Position numbers and translations under genes: made by a program. Shown here in pieces: positions 4,693 through 7,087 of a stretch of DNA of 7,087 nucleotides (within the stretch, counting starts at the first letter, position 1; the number at the start of each line of letters is the position of its first letter). Under the pieces are notes generated by a model, which saw only the letters and a list, made by a program, of their open reading frames with translations, was not told where the DNA came from and searched no databases. Source of the DNA: Ruminococcus sp. CAG:382 (GTDB taxonomy: Bacteria; Bacillota; Clostridia; Oscillospirales; CAG-382); the NCBI GenBank assembly GCA_000433115.1, contig FR892189.1, positions 19,916 through 27,002 of the forward strand, read 5' to 3'.

Positions 4693-5049
4693 GTGGAAAA
4701 TGAAAATAAAGTCGCAAAGGCTTATCTCAGACAGCTTCGTGTTTCTCCCCGTAAGGTAAAGATCGTTCTCGACCTTATCAGAAACAAGAATGTGGCAGAA
4801 GCCGCCGCGATCCTTCAGACGACAAATAAGATTGCCTGCGAAAGCGTATCGAAGCTGCTTGCTTCCGCTGTAGCAAACGCTGAGTTCAATCATCACATGG
4901 ATGTCGAAAAGCTGTACGTTTCCGAGTGCTTTGTCACTCCCGGTATGCTTAAGAACATGAAACGCATCAGACCCCGTGCAAAGGGCAGTGCCGCTCGTGT
5001 CATCAAACGTACTTCTCACATCACGATTGCGCTTAAAGAAAGAGCTTAA
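4693..5049 (+). CDS. rplV: 50S ribosomal protein L22, GTG start
   Basis: L22 binds all domains of 23S rRNA and extends a beta-hairpin along the exit tunnel near the macrolide site. The protein has 118 residues, against 110 in E. coli. Conserved parts are RQLRVSPRKVKIVLDLIRNK (13-32), ANAEFNHHMDVEKLYVSE (61-78) and the end KRTSHITIALKE. In the tunnel hairpin, most bacteria have a GPxxKR turn, but here the text is PGMLKNMKRIRPRAKG (83-98), about two residues longer before MKR. Changes in this hairpin alter macrolide and streptogramin response in other bacteria; no phenotype can be claimed from sequence alone. The start is GTG with a strong ribosome binding site. It follows rpsS by 19 nt and precedes rpsC by 11 nt. 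Confidence 0.97.
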   Translation: MENENKVAKAYLRQLRVSPRKVKIVLDLIRNKNVAEAAAILQTTNKIACESVSKLLASAVANAEFNHHMDVEKLYVSECFVTPGMLKNMKRIRPRAKGSAARVIKRTSHITIALKERA

Positions 5050-5060
5050 GGAGGTTAATC

Positions 5061-5726
5061 ATGGGTCAGAAAGTCAATCCGCACGGTCTGCGCGTAGGCG
5101 TTATAAAAGACTGGGACAGCCGCTGGTACGTCAAAGACGAACAGTTCGGTGATACCATTGTCGCAGACCACAAACTGAGACTGTTCCTCAAAGAGCAGCT
5201 CAAAAAAGCCGGTGTGCCGAAGATCGAGATCGAACGCGACAGCGCAAGACTCCGTGTCATCATTCACTGTGCAAAGCCCGGTATTGTAATCGGCAGACAG
5301 GGCTCTGAGATCGAAAAGCTCAAAGCCAATATCGAAAAGTTCACCGGTATGCCTTGCAGCGTAAGCGTTGTAGAGGTCAAGCAGCCTGAGCTCAATGCTC
5401 AGCTCGTTTCCGAAAATATTGCTGAACAGCTTGAAAACAGAATTTCCTTCCGCCGTGCCATGAAGCAGGCTATCAAAAATGCCATCAGACTCAACGCAAA
5501 GGGAATCAAAGTCAAGTGCAGCGGTCGTCTCGGCGGTGCAGAAATCGCAAGAAACGAACATTATCACGAGGGTACAATTCCGCTTCAGACTCTCAGAGCC
5601 GATATCGACTACGGCTTCGCTGAGGCAAACACAACCTACGGCAAGATCGGCGTCAAGGTATGGATATACAAGGGCGAGGTCCTTCCCGAGGTCAAGAAGC
5701 GTCCCGCTGCTGATGGAGGTAGATAA
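5061..5726 (+). CDS. rpsC: 30S ribosomal protein S3
   Basis: S3 lies at the mRNA entry channel and, with S4 and S5, helps unwind incoming mRNA. The 221 residues are normal (E. coli has 233). The N-terminal MGQKVNPHGLRVG is canonical. A type II KH domain follows with its GXXG loop as GRQG (78-81). The C-terminal domain contains RRAMKQA, SGRLGGAEIAR, YHEGTIPLQTLRADIDYG and KIGVKVWIYKGEVLP. The ribosome binding site AAGGAGG (5048-5054) overlaps the rplV stop codon and sits 6 nt before the ATG. The gap to rplP is only 2 nt, so the rplP ribosome binding site lies inside this gene. Confidence 0.99.
   Translation: MGQKVNPHGLRVGVIKDWDSRWYVKDEQFGDTIVADHKLRLFLKEQLKKAGVPKIEIERDSARLRVIIHCAKPGIVIGRQGSEIEKLKANIEKFTGMPCSVSVVEVKQPELNAQLVSENIAEQLENRISFRRAMKQAIKNAIRLNAKGIKVKCSGRLGGAEIARNEHYHEGTIPLQTLRADIDYGFAEANTTYGKIGVKVWIYKGEVLPEVKKRPAADGGR
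5715..5719 (+). promoter_or_regulatory. rplP: Ribosome binding site inside rpsC that sets the rplP start
   Basis: GGAGG within the last codons of rpsC lies 9 nt before the ATG at 5729. It favours 5729 over the in-frame ATG at 5735, and the resulting MLMPKR start agrees with the MLxPKR start of most L16 proteins. Confidence 0.75.
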
Positions 5727-5728
5727 CC

Positions 5729-6163
5729 ATGTTAATGCCTAAGAGAACTAAATACAGACGTGTTCAGAGAGGCCGCATGAAGGGCAAGGCGATGCGTGGC
5801 AACACCATCTCCAACGGTTCTTTCGGTCTTGTTGCAACCGAGCCGGCTTGGATCACCAGCAATCAGATCGAGGCAGCCCGTGTCGCTATGACTCGTTATA
5901 TTAAGAGAGGCGGTCAGGTCTGGATCAAGATCTTCCCCGACAAGCCTGTCACAGAAAAGCCTGCTGAGACCCGAATGGGTTCCGGTAAAGGTAGTCCCGA
6001 GTATTGGGTAGCTGTTGTTAAACCCGGCAGAGTTCTGTTCGAAATGGACGGTATTCCCGAGGCTGACGCTCGTGAGGCTATGCGTCTGGCAAGCCACAAA
6101 CTTCCCATCAAAACAAAGTTTGCCTGCAAAGCAGATCTTGAAACCAAGGAGGTTGCCAAATGA
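5729..6163 (+). CDS. rplP: 50S ribosomal protein L16
   Basis: L16 is a late assembly protein that organises the tRNA-binding side of the large subunit near the A site. The 144 residues match the Firmicute length. It begins MLMPKRTKYRRVQRGRMKG, then shows GLVATEPAWITSNQIEAARVA (about 33-53) and the signature RMGSGKGSPEYWVAVVKPGR (82-101). Arg82 aligns with E. coli Arg81, which is hydroxylated by RoxA; whether it is modified here is unknown. The start at 5729 is chosen over 5735 from the GGAGG spacing and the conserved second residues. Its TGA overlaps the rpmC ATG by 4 nt, so L16 and L29 translation is probably coupled. Confidence 0.98.
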   Translation: MLMPKRTKYRRVQRGRMKGKAMRGNTISNGSFGLVATEPAWITSNQIEAARVAMTRYIKRGGQVWIKIFPDKPVTEKPAETRMGSGKGSPEYWVAVVKPGRVLFEMDGIPEADAREAMRLASHKLPIKTKFACKADLETKEVAK

Positions 6164-6366
6164 ATATCAAAGAAATCAAAGCAATGTCGGCTTCCGAGCT
6201 TTCCAAGACCTTGAAGGAGAAGAAAGAAGAACTTTTCAACCTTCGCTTTCAGCACTCCATAAACCAGCTCGATAATCCCATGAAGATCGTCGAAACCAAA
6301 AAAACCATTGCCCGCATTCTCACCGTCCTTCGTGAAAAAGAACTCGAAGGCAATGCTCAGGCATAA
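6160..6366 (+). CDS. rpmC: 50S ribosomal protein L29
   Basis: L29 is a small two-helix protein at the tunnel exit beside L23, and contributes to the trigger factor and signal recognition particle docking area. The 68 residues are typical. It shows the usual N-terminal helix MNIKEIKAMSASEL, the signature KKEELFNLRFQ (21-31) and the second helix KKTIARILTVLREKE. The start overlaps the rplP stop as ATGA, with AAGGAGG (6146-6152) inside rplP and a 7-nt spacer. An 18-nt gap leads to rpsQ. Confidence 0.97.
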   Translation: MNIKEIKAMSASELSKTLKEKKEELFNLRFQHSINQLDNPMKIVETKKTIARILTVLREKELEGNAQA

Positions 6367-6384
6367 TGAAAGGAGCACGCTAAA

Positions 6385-6645
6385 ATGACAGTTGAAAGAG
6401 CTCTCAGAAAGACCAGAGTCGGTCTGGTAGTCAGCGATAAGATGGACAAAACCATCGTTGTCGCGGTTCAGGACAGCGTTAAGCATCCTCTCTATGGCAA
6501 AATCGTCAAGCGTACCGTGAAGTTCAAGGCTCACGATGAGAAGAACGAATGCGGCATCGGCGATAAGGTCGAGATCATGGAAACACGTCCTTTGTCCAAG
6601 GATAAGAACTGGCGTCTTTTAAGAATAATAGAAAAGGCTAAATAA
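6385..6645 (+). CDS. rpsQ: 30S ribosomal protein S17
   Basis: S17 is a primary 16S rRNA-binding protein with an OB fold, needed early in small-subunit assembly. The 86 residues are normal. Landmarks are RKTRVGLVVSDKMDKTIVV (8-26), HPLYGKIVKRT, KAHDEKNECGIGDKVEIMETRPLSK and the tail WRLLRIIEKAK. AAAGGAG (6369-6375) lies 9 nt before the ATG. The gene sits 18 nt after rpmC and 18 nt before rplN, as in the standard S10 operon order. Confidence 0.98.
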   Translation: MTVERALRKTRVGLVVSDKMDKTIVVAVQDSVKHPLYGKIVKRTVKFKAHDEKNECGIGDKVEIMETRPLSKDKNWRLLRIIEKAK

Positions 6646-6663
6646 GCCGTAGGAGGAATCGGA

Positions 6664-7032
6664 ATGATACAGCAACAGACATTTTTGAAGGCTGCCGATA
6701 ATACCGGCGCCAAAGAGCTGATGTGCATCCGCGTTCTCGGCGGCACAGGCAGAAGATATGCTCGCATCGGCGACGTCATTGTTTGCTCTGTTAAGAAAGC
6801 TGCTCCCGGCGGAGTAGTCAAGAAGGGCGACGTCGTCAAAGCGGTCGTTGTCAGAACAGTAAAGGGTCAGCACAGAGCTGACGGCACTTTCGTCAAGTTC
6901 GACGATAACGCCGCTGTTCTAATCAAAGAAGATAAGAACCCCCAGGGAACCCGTATTTTCGGACCGGTCGCTCGCGAGCTTCGTGAGAGAGACTATATGA
7001 AGATACTTTCTCTGGCACCTGAAGTTGTTTGA
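6664..7032 (+). CDS. rplN: 50S ribosomal protein L14
   Basis: L14 is a beta-barrel protein at the subunit interface; it takes part in bridges to 16S rRNA and in many bacteria is the binding site of the silencing factor RsfS. The 122 residues equal the family norm. It begins MIQQQTFLKAADNTGAKELM and contains CIRVLGGTGRRYARIGD, SVKKAAPGGVVKKGDVVKAVVVRT, the signature FDDNAAVLIKEDKNPQGTRI and the end FGPVARELRERDYMKILSLAPEVV, all intact. AGGAGG (6651-6656) lies 7 nt before the ATG. In E. coli the spc operon begins at this gene; here it follows rpsQ by 18 nt with no visible terminator or promoter, so S10 and spc genes appear to be one unit, as in other Firmicutes. Confidence 0.99.
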   Translation: MIQQQTFLKAADNTGAKELMCIRVLGGTGRRYARIGDVIVCSVKKAAPGGVVKKGDVVKAVVVRTVKGQHRADGTFVKFDDNAAVLIKEDKNPQGTRIFGPVARELRERDYMKILSLAPEVV

Positions 7033-7049
7033 CGGGAGGAGAACCGATA

Positions 7050-7087
7050 ATGAGTAAAATGCTTATCAAAAAGGGCGACACCGTAAT
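7050..7087 (+). CDS. rplX: 50S ribosomal protein L24, first 12 codons
   Basis: Only the start is in the window: MSKMLIKKGDTV. It matches the beginning of L24, where a KOW domain opens with a KKGDTV-type strand. L24 starts large-subunit assembly on the 5' end of 23S rRNA. GGGAGGAG (7034-7041) lies 8 nt before the ATG, and the 17-nt spacing after rplN and the operon order support the call. The remainder lies beyond the right edge. Confidence 0.9.
   Translation, partial: MSKMLIKKGDTV

Noticed and set aside
5055..5567. Long minus-strand open frame within rpsC, and similar ones opposite rplC, rplB, rplP and rpsQ
   Set aside because: These are antisense shadows created by the codon bias of highly expressed ribosomal genes. 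None has a plausible ribosome binding site or a known motif.
6645..6663. A separate promoter for an spc operon before rplN, as in E. coli
   Set aside because: The 18-nt gap holds only the ribosome binding site, and no terminator is visible. The genes appear continuous with the S10 operon.

Overview
The window is ordinary chromosomal DNA from a Gram-positive bacterium. Protein sequences in the L3, L22, S3 and L14 style, strong AGGAGG-type ribosome binding sites before most genes, and a stand-alone TSCPD protein all point to the Clostridia (Bacillota), possibly a gut Oscillospirales/Ruminococcaceae-like lineage. This placement is inferred from protein style only.

Layout. Positions 1-1218 are on the minus strand. 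They hold a small TSCPD-domain protein followed 13 nt later by a phosphoglucomutase/phosphomannomutase-family enzyme that runs off the left edge. Positions 1219-1576 are a divergent control region. It has a convincing extended -10 promoter on each strand, phased T-tracts and nested palindromes between the promoters, and a roughly 180-nt structured leader before the first ribosomal protein gene. Positions 1577-7087 are the S10 ribosomal protein operon in classical order: rpsJ (S10), rplC (L3), rplD (L4), rplW (L23), rplB (L2), rpsS (S19), rplV (L22), rpsC (S3), rplP (L16), rpmC (L29), rpsQ (S17), rplN (L14), and the first 12 codons of rplX (L24).

The operon is tightly packed: ATGA overlaps at rplD/rplW and rplP/rpmC, a 2-nt gap at rpsC/rplP, and 11-20 nt elsewhere. 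The exception is a 72-nt gap after rpsJ. No internal terminator is evident, so one transcript from the promoter near 1363-1391 could supply all these subunit proteins in balance. The str genes (rpsL, rpsG, fusA, tuf) do not precede rpsJ here, so the S10 operon has its own promoter.

I see no undescribed multi-gene system. The points most worth a second look are: a phosphosugar mutase whose metal loop reads DPDGAR, lacking the third aspartate; a rpsJ leader with mutually exclusive helices and a helix abutting the Shine-Dalgarno; a hairpin that may bridge a distant Shine-Dalgarno to the mutase start; an L22 tunnel hairpin with about two extra residues; and curved-DNA-like phasing between the divergent promoters.
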